DNA of 50,772 bases from CAZQKW01 sp964594075 (GCA_964594075.1 CAZQKW010000027.1:1-50772); one strand, 5' to 3'; shown: positions 7,797-16,149, numbered from the stretch's first letter. Notes: generated from the letters alone by a model not told the origin. Translations and numbers: made by a program.

Positions 7797-9320
7797 CTAC
7801 CCTTTCAATAGTGCCACGGGACTGTGAGACTGCCTGTCCAATTCACGCCGACTGCGCGCCTGGTATTGCTGCACCAGGGACACCAGCGAAATATAAAAAA
7901 ACCCTCCGGCAAAAAGAAGCAGAAACGGAACGGCATCATACACCGCAAAAACCGCCGCAAAACTGATTGCTGACAAAAAATAAAATCCCAGACCAAGTTC
8001 TATTAATGTCATAACCGCATTGTTGAACCTGCGGTATTTTTTGGATTTCCAGGTGTCTGACTTTTTTTCTATCTGATATTTCGGGGTTCGTAAAAACTCT
8101 GACTTCCGTCCAAGAAGCGCCTCCAACACACCTCTTCCATTATTGATGCAAAGACCTATCCCCAATGCCATGAGCAGGGGGAGATACTGCAATTTATGCA
8201 GCCACGGCTCTTTTACTTCGCGCTGTGAGATAAGATAGTAAAGCGCAACTGGCAGGGTCGAAGCCCAGAAAAGCATACAATCAAAAATAAAGAGATGTTG
8301 CCACCCCATTGTAATGCGAATAACCAGCGCAGGATAGGCAAGAATTGCGAGCAGGAAAACCAGCAGATAATTGATGTTGCAGGTGAGATGAAAAACTGAT
8401 TCAATTTTTACCTGCCATGAGTAATTGCTGCTGACGATTTTCCGCAGCAGCTTCAGCGCTGTCTCAATCCCGCCTTTAGACCAGCGGTGTTGCTGGGATT
8501 TAAAGGCATGAATATCAACTGGTATCTCGGCAGGCGTTACTATATGAGGAAGAAACACAAATTTCCATCCCGCAAGCTGGGCGCGATAACTCAAATCAAG
8601 GTCTTCAGTGAGCGTATCATGCTGCCACCCACCGGCAGACACGATACACTTTTTACGCCAGATACCGGCTGTTCCATTAAAATTAAAAAAACGCCCTGAT
8701 AAATAGCGGGCGCAGTGTTCCAGAATAAAATGCGCATCAAGGAATATTGCTTGCACCTGCGTTAAAGATGAATAGTTCCGGTTAATATGGCCCCACCGGC
8801 CTTGCACCATCCCGACCAGAGGATCGGAAAAGTAGGGGACGGTCTGCAGAAGGAAATTATTCTGAGGGACAAAGTCCGCATCAAAAACGGCAATCAAGTC
8901 TCCCCGAGCGTGTTTCAGGCCTTCTTGCAATGCGCCCGCCTTATATCCATGCCGATTATCCCGATGCAGATAGTCAATAGTATGACCTGCTGCTTGAAAT
9001 TCCCCAACCAGTTGTCGGGCAATCACCGAAGTTTCATCGGTAGAGTCGTCAAGCACCTGGATATGCAGCAACTCTGGAGGATAGCGCAGATTTATCGCAG
9101 CGTTGATTAACCGCTTTACCACATATATTTCATTATAGACTGGCAGTTGAACGGTGACCGGTGGTAATGGGTGCGGCATCCGAGGAGCAGGATGTTGTTT
9201 TCCCTTATGTTTAAAGTAAAGAAACAGAATGCCGTACCGGTGAGTGCAATAAACCATTAGCAGAAGCAGAATGGCAAAATAGGTGCCGACCACAATGTGA
9301 TTAAGTGTAATAGCTGCCAT
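7797..9320 (-). CDS. Membrane-bound processive family 2 glycosyltransferase (cellulose synthase-like)
   Basis: A 507-residue protein. There is one N-terminal membrane segment (about residues 8-28), then a GT-A domain with VTVQLPVYNE, VLDDSTDET, VFDADFVP, TEDLDLSYRAQLAGW and the processive signature QQHRWSKGG. At least four further membrane segments follow in the C-terminal third. This is the architecture of cellulose, mannan and glucan synthase-like enzymes and of some glycolipid glucosyltransferases. It would polymerise or add beta-linked sugar at the cytoplasmic membrane. The presence of D, D, D and Q/RW supports activity. No BcsB, BcsZ or cyclic-di-GMP PilZ domain is present, so cellulose is not implied. 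It lies about 300 bases upstream of the other three sugar genes, same strand. Confidence 0.85.
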   Translation of the reverse strand: MAAITLNHIVVGTYFAILLLLMVYCTHRYGILFLYFKHKGKQHPAPRMPHPLPPVTVQLPVYNEIYVVKRLINAAINLRYPPELLHIQVLDDSTDETSVIARQLVGEFQAAGHTIDYLHRDNRHGYKAGALQEGLKHARGDLIAVFDADFVPQNNFLLQTVPYFSDPLVGMVQGRWGHINRNYSSLTQVQAIFLDAHFILEHCARYLSGRFFNFNGTAGIWRKKCIVSAGGWQHDTLTEDLDLSYRAQLAGWKFVFLPHIVTPAEIPVDIHAFKSQQHRWSKGGIETALKLLRKIVSSNYSWQVKIESVFHLTCNINYLLVFLLAILAYPALVIRITMGWQHLFIFDCMLFWASTLPVALYYLISQREVKEPWLHKLQYLPLLMALGIGLCINNGRGVLEALLGRKSEFLRTPKYQIEKKSDTWKSKKYRRFNNAVMTLIELGLGFYFLSAISFAAVFAVYDAVPFLLLFAGGFFYISLVSLVQQYQARSRRELDRQSHSPVALLKG

Positions 9321-9492
9321 GGTGGTTTTAAAAAAACCTTTTTAAACTCGTGCACTACACACCTTGCCTTAGTGCTGAAAAATCATTCGTTCAGCTTTTG
9401 CAAATCTGGCTGCCGTCTGTAAAATGTTCATTACAACCTACCGATAACAGAGCAGCTATAACGAGTACCTTGTCTATGGTGCAGCGCGACTA

Positions 9493-10569
9493 TCAGGATA
9501 GTATTTGTACGCATTTATTTGTTGATCCATAGAACTCTGAGCCATAGTATCGGGAAGGCCCTTCATAAATGTCCCAACCGCATTCCCGAAAAAGCACGCG
9601 ACATCTCATCACTGTTTCGCCCCTGCCCTGTTCAGTCTTTTCTATCGTGTCTCGGGGATTGGCGCCGACTTCCGCCCAGAAGAGGTTTGCGCCGGCGAGT
9701 CCTCCCAGCGTGCATGGCTCATGCGTGCAGTTGCCAAGCACCGTTCTGGGCATACCTAATCTTATAACAGCCACAATTTGCGCCATGCGCAACTCGCTGA
9801 TTGTTCCCCGTTGAAAAAGCTCGGTACCCGGAATTGGAATGCGTCGGGCAGCTCCGCTGAAGCACGGGTTGATGGAGGCTGTAAAGCAAATCATATCGGC
9901 CAGCTCGACAGGGGTATGTTCCGGCCCCACAGGTTCAACACAGGTGCCCACCCTCAGCCCCGCCTCTTGAAAATTTTGAATGCTGTTTTTCCTGATCTCT
10001 GGATCAATACCGGTATCTATTCCCTCGCGCAGACGCAGCGCGTGATATACGCCCGCATAGCCGGCATCCTTTATTTTGTATGCGTTGACCAGAGATTGGT
10101 CTCCCACATTGGCAATGAGAATGGTCTCGGGCTTAAGCTGTTTTCGGAGTTCTTGGGAAATCTCTAAAAAAAGCTCAAACGGATAGTGGGCAGTCGTCAT
10201 CACGAAAATGGCATTAGCTCCCTCTTTTTCAAACTGCAGGGCGTAGGCAACTGCCGCTTCAGGCGCCAATTGAGTTTCGTCTGCAAAAATGGCATTCTTT
10301 TGCGCAAAGGAGCAAAATGCACAGTTGCACCGACAGGGTGCGCTGTTGAGTGCCAGTTGAGCATGCACTTCCGCCTTATTTCCGGTTAACTCCTTTGAGA
10401 TACGATTGGATTCGGCCATGACAAGATAGCTTTCTGAACAGTCAGGCGCTAACGAGAGCAGCTGCAGTAACTCCGTGTGAGATAAGTGTTCGCCATTCTC
10501 TGTCTTTCGAAGCAGATCATGAATATTCATATCGTGTTCATTGCTTAAACGCCCATCGTACTGGTTCAA
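9493..10569 (-). CDS. BioB-like radical SAM enzyme next to YedF
   Basis: A 358-residue protein. The radical SAM cluster motif CxxxCxxC is C79-x3-C83-x2-C86, within SAPCRCNCAFCSFAQKN. Further on, TILIANVGDQ, GVYHALRLREGIDTGI, the GLRVGTCVEPVGPEHTP block and GLAGANLFWAEVGANPRD match the biotin synthase/HydE/PylB-type barrel. I cannot assign it to one of these: the usual HydE and BioB neighbours are missing. The C-terminal third is Cys-rich (NCTHEPC, MRCRVLFREC), which may add a second cluster. Start is TTG at 10569; an ATG 13 codons later (10530) is equally possible, neither having a good ribosome site. The next gene upstream is yedF, 187 bases away on the same strand, suggesting a sulfur- or selenium-related role (inference). 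Confidence 0.83.
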   Translation of the reverse strand: MNQYDGRLSNEHDMNIHDLLRKTENGEHLSHTELLQLLSLAPDCSESYLVMAESNRISKELTGNKAEVHAQLALNSAPCRCNCAFCSFAQKNAIFADETQLAPEAAVAYALQFEKEGANAIFVMTTAHYPFELFLEISQELRKQLKPETILIANVGDQSLVNAYKIKDAGYAGVYHALRLREGIDTGIDPEIRKNSIQNFQEAGLRVGTCVEPVGPEHTPVELADMICFTASINPCFSGAARRIPIPGTELFQRGTISELRMAQIVAVIRLGMPRTVLGNCTHEPCTLGGLAGANLFWAEVGANPRDTIEKTEQGRGETVMRCRVLFRECGWDIYEGPSRYYGSEFYGSTNKCVQILS

Positions 10570-10756
10570 ATCTGGGCCGCGGGCAAATTTTTTTAACGTG
10601 TTCTTCGCACAAATAATAAGATGTTCATACCGGTGGATTCAGGATAGCCTACAAAACACTACCCACGGATGCCTCAAAAACCAAGTGGTCAATGGGTATT
10701 TACAGGACGCGAGGCAATGGAGGTTTTTTATTCGCGAGAAATACGTACGGTGAACA

Positions 10757-11359
10757 TTAAAATTTTATAGTGTTCGTTGCATTGGCCATGCACTGCATGA
10801 TCTCAAGCGCATTCGAAATGGTGCCGACCTGCACCTTGTCGCGTATTTTGAAAAAGTCAAGGCAGGTGCCGCAGATTAAAATGTTTACCCCCTGCTCACG
10901 AAGTTTGTTTAACACTTCCAGTGCATAGGATCCGGTGGTGGCAAGCTTTACCCCGTTGCTAATAAGTATCACCGTAGCATTTTTGTGGGGAAGCGAGAGC
11001 GCTGCATTCATAAACCCGTTTACTAAAATTTTGCCCAGCTCCCGGTTGCTGCCAATGAAGTCATTATCAAATAAATATACAATCTGTTTATCAGGGGCAG
11101 CGCATGAGGTTACCGTGAAATCAGAGCGCGGCTTTGCGCCTGCCGTCTTTGAGATAGTAATGCGGCAATAGCCTGCCTCTTCAGCCACGGTAACTTCGTA
11201 TCCCTGGCTCTGAGCAAGACGGACAATATTGTCGCGGGCATTTTCTGTATCTGCCAGCACCATGATGGTGCCTTCCGCTGTTCCCTCCAGGGCTTTTATT
11301 GTTATCGCCACTGGCTCAGGACATGGTCGTCCCCGGGTATCAACAGTTATTTCTTTCAT
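10757..11359 (-). CDS. yedF: Sulfurtransferase-like selenium metabolism protein YedF
   Basis: A 200-residue two-domain protein. Residues 1-72 are a TusA/SirA domain with the CPEP motif (Cys13). Residues about 95-200 are a DsrE-like domain (QIVYLFDNDFIGSNRELGKI, LMNAALSLP-type helix, ICGTCLDFF). This fusion is the YedF family, which co-occurs with selenium-utilisation genes and is thought to carry or deliver selenium or sulfur as a persulfide/perselenide. Its usual partner YedE is encoded at 20836-21906, about 9.5 kb away, with a second free TusA next to it. The DsrE domain keeps two cysteines in CGTC. The start at 11359 has only a weak upstream ribosome site. Confidence 0.87.
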   Translation of the reverse strand: MKEITVDTRGRPCPEPVAITIKALEGTAEGTIMVLADTENARDNIVRLAQSQGYEVTVAEEAGYCRITISKTAGAKPRSDFTVTSCAAPDKQIVYLFDNDFIGSNRELGKILVNGFMNAALSLPHKNATVILISNGVKLATTGSYALEVLNKLREQGVNILICGTCLDFFKIRDKVQVGTISNALEIMQCMANATNTIKF

Positions 11360-11460
11360 AAATATTTTTCCTCAGCATTCCTCAGCGTTACTACGTCATT
11401 ATCCCAAGGAAAACCTTGGTTATGCATTTTTAAAAGCGTCTTTTTGAAACCGTTAATGTT

Positions 11461-11498
11461 CTTTAAAACGACAAGGGGAGACCACCTTTGTCTCCCCT
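11461..11498 (-). terminator. Rho-independent terminator of the rhodanese gene
   Basis: Read on the minus strand, AGGGGAGAC (11490-11498) pairs with GTCTCCCCT (11474-11482) over a seven-base loop, giving a 9-bp stem. TGTCGTTTT follows. It sits just beyond the stop of the rhodanese gene and so separates that transcript from yedF. Confidence 0.75.
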
Positions 11499-11519
11499 GT
11501 ATCACTTATATACCTCACA

Positions 11520-13076
11520 TCACGGTTCGCCGGTTTCCCGCGGGTTATCCGGGTTGGTGCTCCACTCATACCAGCCGCCATCATAGTTTGCCGCGGGCCA
11601 ACCAAGAAGGTATGCGTAATAGGTGTATAATCCAGAGCGCCAGCCGGTGCCACAGTAGAAATACATTTTTTTGTCAGGGGAAAATCCCGCTGTTTCCCAG
11701 TTTTTCTTCACCACGCCCATGCTTTGAAATAAGTTTATATCATCTCCTAACAGTTCTGTCCAGTCACCGATCCATCGTGCTTGGGGTATCCGTCCTTTTT
11801 CGTCAAAATAACCGTAATAGGAATTTGAAGCGCCGATATATTCGTCCCATGAGCGATCATCGGTGATAATGGTGTCAGAGGTGCTGGCCGCGGACACTTC
11901 TCTCACTTGCTCCATGGTGGCGAGCAAATCCGGCCTGCCCTCAGAGTCCCCGAACTCAACAGGAGAAAGGGGTTCTCTGCTTGGTCCGTTCTCAACGTCA
12001 TAGGTATCCATAAAAATAGCACCGGGAATGTGACCCATCGCGTAGTCGGTGGGATCGGTTGTATATTCGGGTGTCCATGAGGTATTAAGGATGACATAGC
12101 CATTTCCCTGATAGGTTGGCGGATTCTCCCCTCTGATGAGGGCATCTACCCAGGCAGGATAGACGAGCGACTGGTAGTTTTCCATTTTTTCCAGAGGCAG
12201 CGACGTGTCTGCACTCCACTCCACAATAGACCCGTCATAATTTGCGCAGCGGCTGTAACCCATAAGACGGCAAATAAAATAGACAAAGCCGCTGCGAATG
12301 CCCATGGTGTCATACGCAATTATCTCCCGGTCGGCGATTATGCCATGAGTTTCTAAAAGACTTTTTAAGCTGCTATAATGCAAAACGGTTGTATCAGAAT
12401 TAAAAAAACTTTCATAATTGATATTGACTGCGCCGGGTATATGGCCACCGCGTAGTTCCCCATAAAGTTGCCAGCCGTGGTATTCCGGGAAAGAGCGCGC
12501 ATCAATAAGCGCACAGTCTGCATCATCCAGCCGTGTGGCAAGCTGCTCTTTTGTGGCCAGCCGCTCTCCGCGCACGGTCGCAGTAAATAGTGCCGGCTCA
12601 AGCTCCAATGGCCACATGTCTTCAGCGGGGCGTCCGTCTTCAACCCACTTCTCCCAACCGCCATTGAGGATGTGCACATCATGGCAGCCCAGATATTCAA
12701 GCATCCAGAAGATACGGCCAGCAGCACCCCCTGAATACGGCGCATTGTCATAAATAATAATCTTTTGGTCACGGGTCAGGCCTGCTGCTCCCAGCAATTG
12801 CTCGAGTTCTGCAACAGCTTTCAGCCTCATCGAGCTGTCCACAAACTCCTGCCAGCGCAGGTTGATAGAGCCGGGGATTTTTTGTGACGCATTTCCATAG
12901 TCACGGGCGTCAATGATGACCGTGTTCGGGAGGCCGTCATCTATGAGCTTTTGCAGTTCATCGCCCGATACCAGCAGCCCGGCATTGGGATAGATTGCAT
13001 GCTGCTGGCAGCCATGTGCTGCCACGGCGACCATAATAACCAATACACACACCAACACGTTTTTGTTTCTGTTCAT
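11520..13076 (-). CDS. Three-domain rhodanese lipoprotein (thiosulfate sulfurtransferase-like)
   Basis: A 518-residue protein from ATG 13076, preceded by AAGGAG seven bases upstream. A signal peptide ends at AHGC, giving a lipid-modified Cys23. Three rhodanese domains follow. The first two carry degenerate active loops (YDNAPYSGGAAGRIF and YDTMGIRSGFVYF) with no catalytic cysteine. The third has YFYCGTGWRSG with Cys475 in the proper position, so only the last should hold a persulfide. Rhodaneses transfer sulfane sulfur from thiosulfate or similar donors to thiols or cyanide; this one would act in the periplasm, attached to a membrane. It is the second gene after the Sec-like tRNA and ends at a clear terminator. 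A selenium or tellurium substrate cannot be excluded. Confidence 0.86.
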   Translation of the reverse strand: MNRNKNVLVCVLVIMVAVAAHGCQQHAIYPNAGLLVSGDELQKLIDDGLPNTVIIDARDYGNASQKIPGSINLRWQEFVDSSMRLKAVAELEQLLGAAGLTRDQKIIIYDNAPYSGGAAGRIFWMLEYLGCHDVHILNGGWEKWVEDGRPAEDMWPLELEPALFTATVRGERLATKEQLATRLDDADCALIDARSFPEYHGWQLYGELRGGHIPGAVNINYESFFNSDTTVLHYSSLKSLLETHGIIADREIIAYDTMGIRSGFVYFICRLMGYSRCANYDGSIVEWSADTSLPLEKMENYQSLVYPAWVDALIRGENPPTYQGNGYVILNTSWTPEYTTDPTDYAMGHIPGAIFMDTYDVENGPSREPLSPVEFGDSEGRPDLLATMEQVREVSAASTSDTIITDDRSWDEYIGASNSYYGYFDEKGRIPQARWIGDWTELLGDDINLFQSMGVVKKNWETAGFSPDKKMYFYCGTGWRSGLYTYYAYLLGWPAANYDGGWYEWSTNPDNPRETGEP

Positions 13077-13100
13077 ATACCTACTCCTTGTTCTCAAATG

Positions 13101-13568
13101 TTAGGGTTCAAAAGAAAGCCTGAGCTGGCTCGCATATAGGGGAACACTCTGCGAAAAAGCCACACCGCAATACAACCAAACAAACCCATTCCGCGCGTCC
13201 CCGTCACCGATCTCTACAATCTGATCAATCATTCCTTTGGAAATCCCGACGCGGTAAATGGGGATAAGCCCAGCAGGAGACTGCGCATAACCGAACATAA
13301 AAAGCAGATCTCCCGTGACATCATCTTTTTTTATGGATATCCCAAGAGTTCCCTTTCCCAGGATAAAAATAAAAAATTGTGGGCAGCCCATGGGGAACGT
13401 CGCAGACTGGCGGATATCAATCGTTCTGGTCATGCCTGGCACCATAAGAACTGCATTTAAAAGATTGCTTACTGTCTGGGCGACTGCTGACTGCGGTGAG
13501 CCTGACAGGAGAGCCAGGCAGATTAACGAAATAGTAGTGAATTTGTAACAGCACGTTAAAAGTTTCAT
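13101..13568 (-). CDS. Small exported protein of unknown function, directly after a tRNA gene
   Basis: A 155-residue protein with a signal peptide (hydrophobic residues about 10-25, probable cut after AVA or AQT). The mature chain is beta-rich and hydrophobic, with two or three cysteines (GCPQF, LYCGVAF) and no motif that I recognise. AAGGA lies six bases before the ATG. Only 28 bases separate its start from the 3' end of the tRNA at 13597-13691, and its stop is 24 bases before the rhodanese start. The three probably share a transcript. A chaperone or partner role for the rhodanese is possible but unsupported by motif. Confidence 0.58.
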   Translation of the reverse strand: MKLLTCCYKFTTISLICLALLSGSPQSAVAQTVSNLLNAVLMVPGMTRTIDIRQSATFPMGCPQFFIFILGKGTLGISIKKDDVTGDLLFMFGYAQSPAGLIPIYRVGISKGMIDQIVEIGDGDARNGFVWLYCGVAFSQSVPLYASQLRLSFEP

Positions 13569-13596
13569 TGTCGTCCTTAGCGTGCGCTATCCGTGG

Positions 13597-13691
13597 TGGA
13601 GGCCGGATTCGGAGTCGAACCGAACAGCGCACTTGTTCAGTGGGCTCAACGGGTTTGCAGTCCGCGGGGAGCCCGGCTCCCTATTCCGGCC
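13597..13691 (-). tRNA. tRNA-Cys(GCA) with a selenocysteine-tRNA-like body
   Basis: 95 nt including encoded CCA. Acceptor GGCCGGA (13691-13685) pairs fully with TCCGGCC (13607-13601), with discriminator T. The D arm is long: GGGAGC/GCTCCC with a 3-nt loop, or 5 bp with 5 nt. The anticodon loop is CTGCAAA with anticodon GCA (13658-13656). The anticodon stem GCGGA/CCCGT has one A-C mismatch beside the loop. The variable arm is very long: AGCCCACT/AGTGCGCT, 8 bp with one C-C mismatch. The T arm is TTCGG/CCGAA with loop TTCGACT. The acceptor branch can be read as 7/5, or as 8/4 with the A at 13684 bulged and T13683 paired to A13608. Length, D arm and variable arm are those of tRNA-Sec. Anticodon, discriminator U and anticodon arm are those of tRNA-Cys. 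An ordinary tRNA-Cys is present at 30863-30937. Confidence 0.87.
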
Positions 13692-13700
13692 TGTTTTTAG

Positions 13701-13730
13701 ACCATGACAAACTTCTGCGCGTTTTGTCAA
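13701..13730 (-). promoter_or_regulatory. Weak candidate promoter for the Sec-like tRNA
   Basis: On the minus strand, TTGACA (13730-13725) is followed after 18 nt by CATGGT (13706-13701), which matches the -10 consensus at three positions. The tRNA begins ten bases further on. The -35 is perfect; the -10 is poor. The call is therefore tentative. Confidence 0.3.
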
Positions 13731-13844
13731 TTTGATAATCTTTATATGAAATGCGCTTTCTATAGAAAGTATCTATTTGACTTAAACGGGGTGAACCATT
13801 AAACGAAAGAGGCTGTTTTCTTGAACCATTAAGGGTAGTAATAC

Positions 13845-14837
13845 GTGAAAAGAATCTTACTGGCGGGTATCACAATGGCACTGCTTTGCATCAGATCATC
13901 GCTTTCATGGGCAGGAGCCTGGAGCATGAATCAGGGTGGCGTTTATGCAAAATTATCCGTCAATCACTATTACACCAATTATACCTTTACTAATGGCGGG
14001 GGATTGCAACGACTGCCCAGTGGCACAACATTCACTGATAACAATATAACACTGTACCTTGAATACGGCATCACTGAGCGCTTGACGGTGATTGGTTCTG
14101 TTCCTTACAAATGGCTGCGCTCTACTTACAATCGCCTGATAACAAAAGGTGATCAAACAAAGGAACAGCGCGTGACAACCCATTGGAATGGATTTGGCGA
14201 CATGGAATTAGGGCTAAAATACTGCTTTCTCACCGAACCCATTGTGAGCTCGATACAGTTTTTGCATAAAAACGCCTGGTTATATTCTAAGGACGAACGC
14301 ATCCCGCCCGGCAACCACCAGGATGATTATGAATTGCGGCTGCTATTCGGAAAATCGCTGTGGCCGTTTCCCGGTTATTGCGGAGCGGAATTTGGCTACC
14401 GCTGGCGCAGCCAGAATCCGTCCGATGAATACCGCTATCTGTTGGAGTTCGGCATAACTGCCACCCCGAAGCTTTCTTTCAGGATTAAATTAGACGGAAT
14501 CAAGAGCGTGCGCAACGCAGACCTGCCTGCCCAGTACACTATGCTCTCCACTGCTTACATTGATGAGGAAACCGGCCGGGTGATAAAGACCCAAGCCAAA
14601 ACAGCACATCAAACTGCTGCAACCAATCCATCCCTTGGCCTTCAGTATGATCTGGGCAAACTTGAGTTTACTTCCAGCTACCAGGTCTCTAAGCAATGGT
14701 TTTGCGAATTGTCATATACTAATTATCCCTATGGCAAGAACATCTCGCCGGGGGACCAGTACTCGTTGGCTCTCGTATTTTATTTCGACAATAAGAAGGC
14801 AATCCCGTCTCCACAGAAGATCCCTGACACATATTGA
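13845..14837 (+). CDS. Putative outer-membrane beta-barrel protein
   Basis: A 330-residue precursor starting with GTG, with AAGGG about nine bases upstream. It has a signal peptide to about WAG/AWS (residue 24). The rest alternates short aromatic strands: WSMNQGGVYAKLSVNHYYT, LYLEYGITERLTVIGSVPY, DMELGLKYCFL, GAEFGYRWRS, YSLALVFYF. The SVPYKW and GDMELGLKY blocks resemble the phenol-degradation MetA-type and similar transporter-like barrels, in which strand GxGDxxLGxK is common. No function can be fixed. It is divergent from the Sec-like tRNA and is followed after 118 bases by the rhodanese-like lipoprotein gene, which may be in the same transcript or not: a low-G+C hairpin lies between them. 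Confidence 0.66.
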   Translation: MKRILLAGITMALLCIRSSLSWAGAWSMNQGGVYAKLSVNHYYTNYTFTNGGGLQRLPSGTTFTDNNITLYLEYGITERLTVIGSVPYKWLRSTYNRLITKGDQTKEQRVTTHWNGFGDMELGLKYCFLTEPIVSSIQFLHKNAWLYSKDERIPPGNHQDDYELRLLFGKSLWPFPGYCGAEFGYRWRSQNPSDEYRYLLEFGITATPKLSFRIKLDGIKSVRNADLPAQYTMLSTAYIDEETGRVIKTQAKTAHQTAATNPSLGLQYDLGKLEFTSSYQVSKQWFCELSYTNYPYGKNISPGDQYSLALVFYFDNKKAIPSPQKIPDTY

Positions 14838-14891
14838 TATACTCTATTGCAGGTGTCTCTATTATAAAAATTACTAATTTGCTTTCGGGTG

Positions 14892-14925
14892 AGGTTTTTA
14901 TCATACTGTTTTTTATTAAAAACCT
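14892..14925 (+). terminator. Low-G+C hairpin between barrel and lipoprotein genes
   Basis: AGGTTTTTA (14892-14900) pairs with TAAAAACCT (14917-14925) around a 16-base T-rich loop. The stem is weak and no T run follows, so termination is doubtful. It could be a partial terminator or a processing site. Confidence 0.3.
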
Positions 14926-14955
14926 TAATCACTGTATAAGGAGGCTCAGAGGCAC

Positions 14956-16149
14956 ATGAAAAAAGTTAACCTGAATAACTTAATCCGTTTTCTTTTGATG
15001 GTGCTTTTGGTTCTGGCACTATGCCCGTTTTCCGCCTGCACCATAGCGCCCATGAGCATGGATGCCCTGCACCACGCTGTAACCAGCGGCGAAACAGCTC
15101 CGGACAATGAAGAACGTCTGTTAGTGGTGGATGTGCGAAATAGCAGGGACTTTATAGAAGGGCACATTCAGGATGCGCTCTCTGTTCCCTTATCCATGAT
15201 TGCCCAAGACGGTCAACCGCTTTATACGAATGGCTATGATACGGTCAGTCCGACGGCAGCAACCGGCGTTGCAAATTCTTGGCTTGCCCATATGCTTATC
15301 AACCAACTGGTAAATGATTTCGCCAGCACCTATGAAAACTCCCGCATAGTATTTTACGGCGCAACCCTTGCCGATGGAATTAACGCGGCCCGGATTGCCC
15401 GCATGGCAGGGTATAAAAATGTCGCGTTTCTGCTGGGTGATTATACGGCATGGAACAAGAACTATAGCGATCTGACAAAAAGATACTACGACGGCGTGGA
15501 GTCGGTTGACGAGTCCGAAGGTTCTTTTGTCATGACCGGGTTTATTAATAATACCAATTTTCAGAATGTGTCAACGCGCGGAACCCATCATTCTATAATC
15601 TTCAAAGGCGGGGGCCTTCACCATAATGGATTGCTGCAGGTTAACATGGCGCCGTTTTGCTTTCAGGAGCTGTTGACCTATTTGGGGGCAAGCCCTGAGG
15701 GCAATATGGCAGATGGCATTTACTTTGGCACCATGGAAGAATGGGGAAGCAAGTTTCCCAATGGACAAAACGTTGAATATCGTGTGAGCTGGCCCGGTGC
15801 AGAAAAATACTACACCCTGGCAGAAATATTTGAAGAAAAACCCTCTGAATTTCAGCCCGACACACCACCGTTTACACTGGTAGGAATTGAACCGCGTATT
15901 GGCGGAACTAGGGATTCAAATATAAACTGGAACCCCGGCTGCATTTTCTGCTGGTATGCCTGTGTGTGCGGGATAACCAGCAATGCCCGGGCAAATGAAA
16001 ATACCTGGTATGCCGATGGCGGAATATATGACTTTGAAAACTTTCCGGATGATCCCCGTAATGTCTATGCCGGCCGCTATTACCCGAGAATGAATCTATT
16101 GCCGGGGGAAGGCCAGCCCATTACGGTAATGGTGACAATTGAAAAGTAG
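14956..16149 (+). CDS. Lipoprotein with rhodanese-like domain and Cys-rich YdjY-like domain
   Basis: A 397-residue protein. The signal peptide ends in FSAC, with lipid-modified Cys28. Residues about 50-175 look like a rhodanese fold (LLVVDVRNSRDFIEGHIQDA, IVFYGATLADGINAARIA), but the active-site cysteine position holds Gly/Ala, so it is probably inactive as a sulfurtransferase. Residues about 200-397 contain HHSIIFKGGG, then FCFQELLTYLGASPEGNMADG, which recalls the YdjY domain. A compact cysteine group follows at residues 329, 332, 336 and 338 (GCIFCWYACVCG) and could bind metal or a cofactor. AAGGAGG precedes the start. The next gene is a polyferredoxin-type membrane protein, so a role in periplasmic electron transfer is plausible. 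The YdjY match is by eye and moderate. Confidence 0.68.
   Translation: MKKVNLNNLIRFLLMVLLVLALCPFSACTIAPMSMDALHHAVTSGETAPDNEERLLVVDVRNSRDFIEGHIQDALSVPLSMIAQDGQPLYTNGYDTVSPTAATGVANSWLAHMLINQLVNDFASTYENSRIVFYGATLADGINAARIARMAGYKNVAFLLGDYTAWNKNYSDLTKRYYDGVESVDESEGSFVMTGFINNTNFQNVSTRGTHHSIIFKGGGLHHNGLLQVNMAPFCFQELLTYLGASPEGNMADGIYFGTMEEWGSKFPNGQNVEYRVSWPGAEKYYTLAEIFEEKPSEFQPDTPPFTLVGIEPRIGGTRDSNINWNPGCIFCWYACVCGITSNARANENTWYADGGIYDFENFPDDPRNVYAGRYYPRMNLLPGEGQPITVMVTIEK

Noticed and set aside
13597..13691. Calling this simply selC (tRNA-Sec)
   Set aside because: The anticodon is clearly GCA and not TCA, the discriminator is U and the anticodon arm is of Cys type, so it cannot read UGA by normal pairing.
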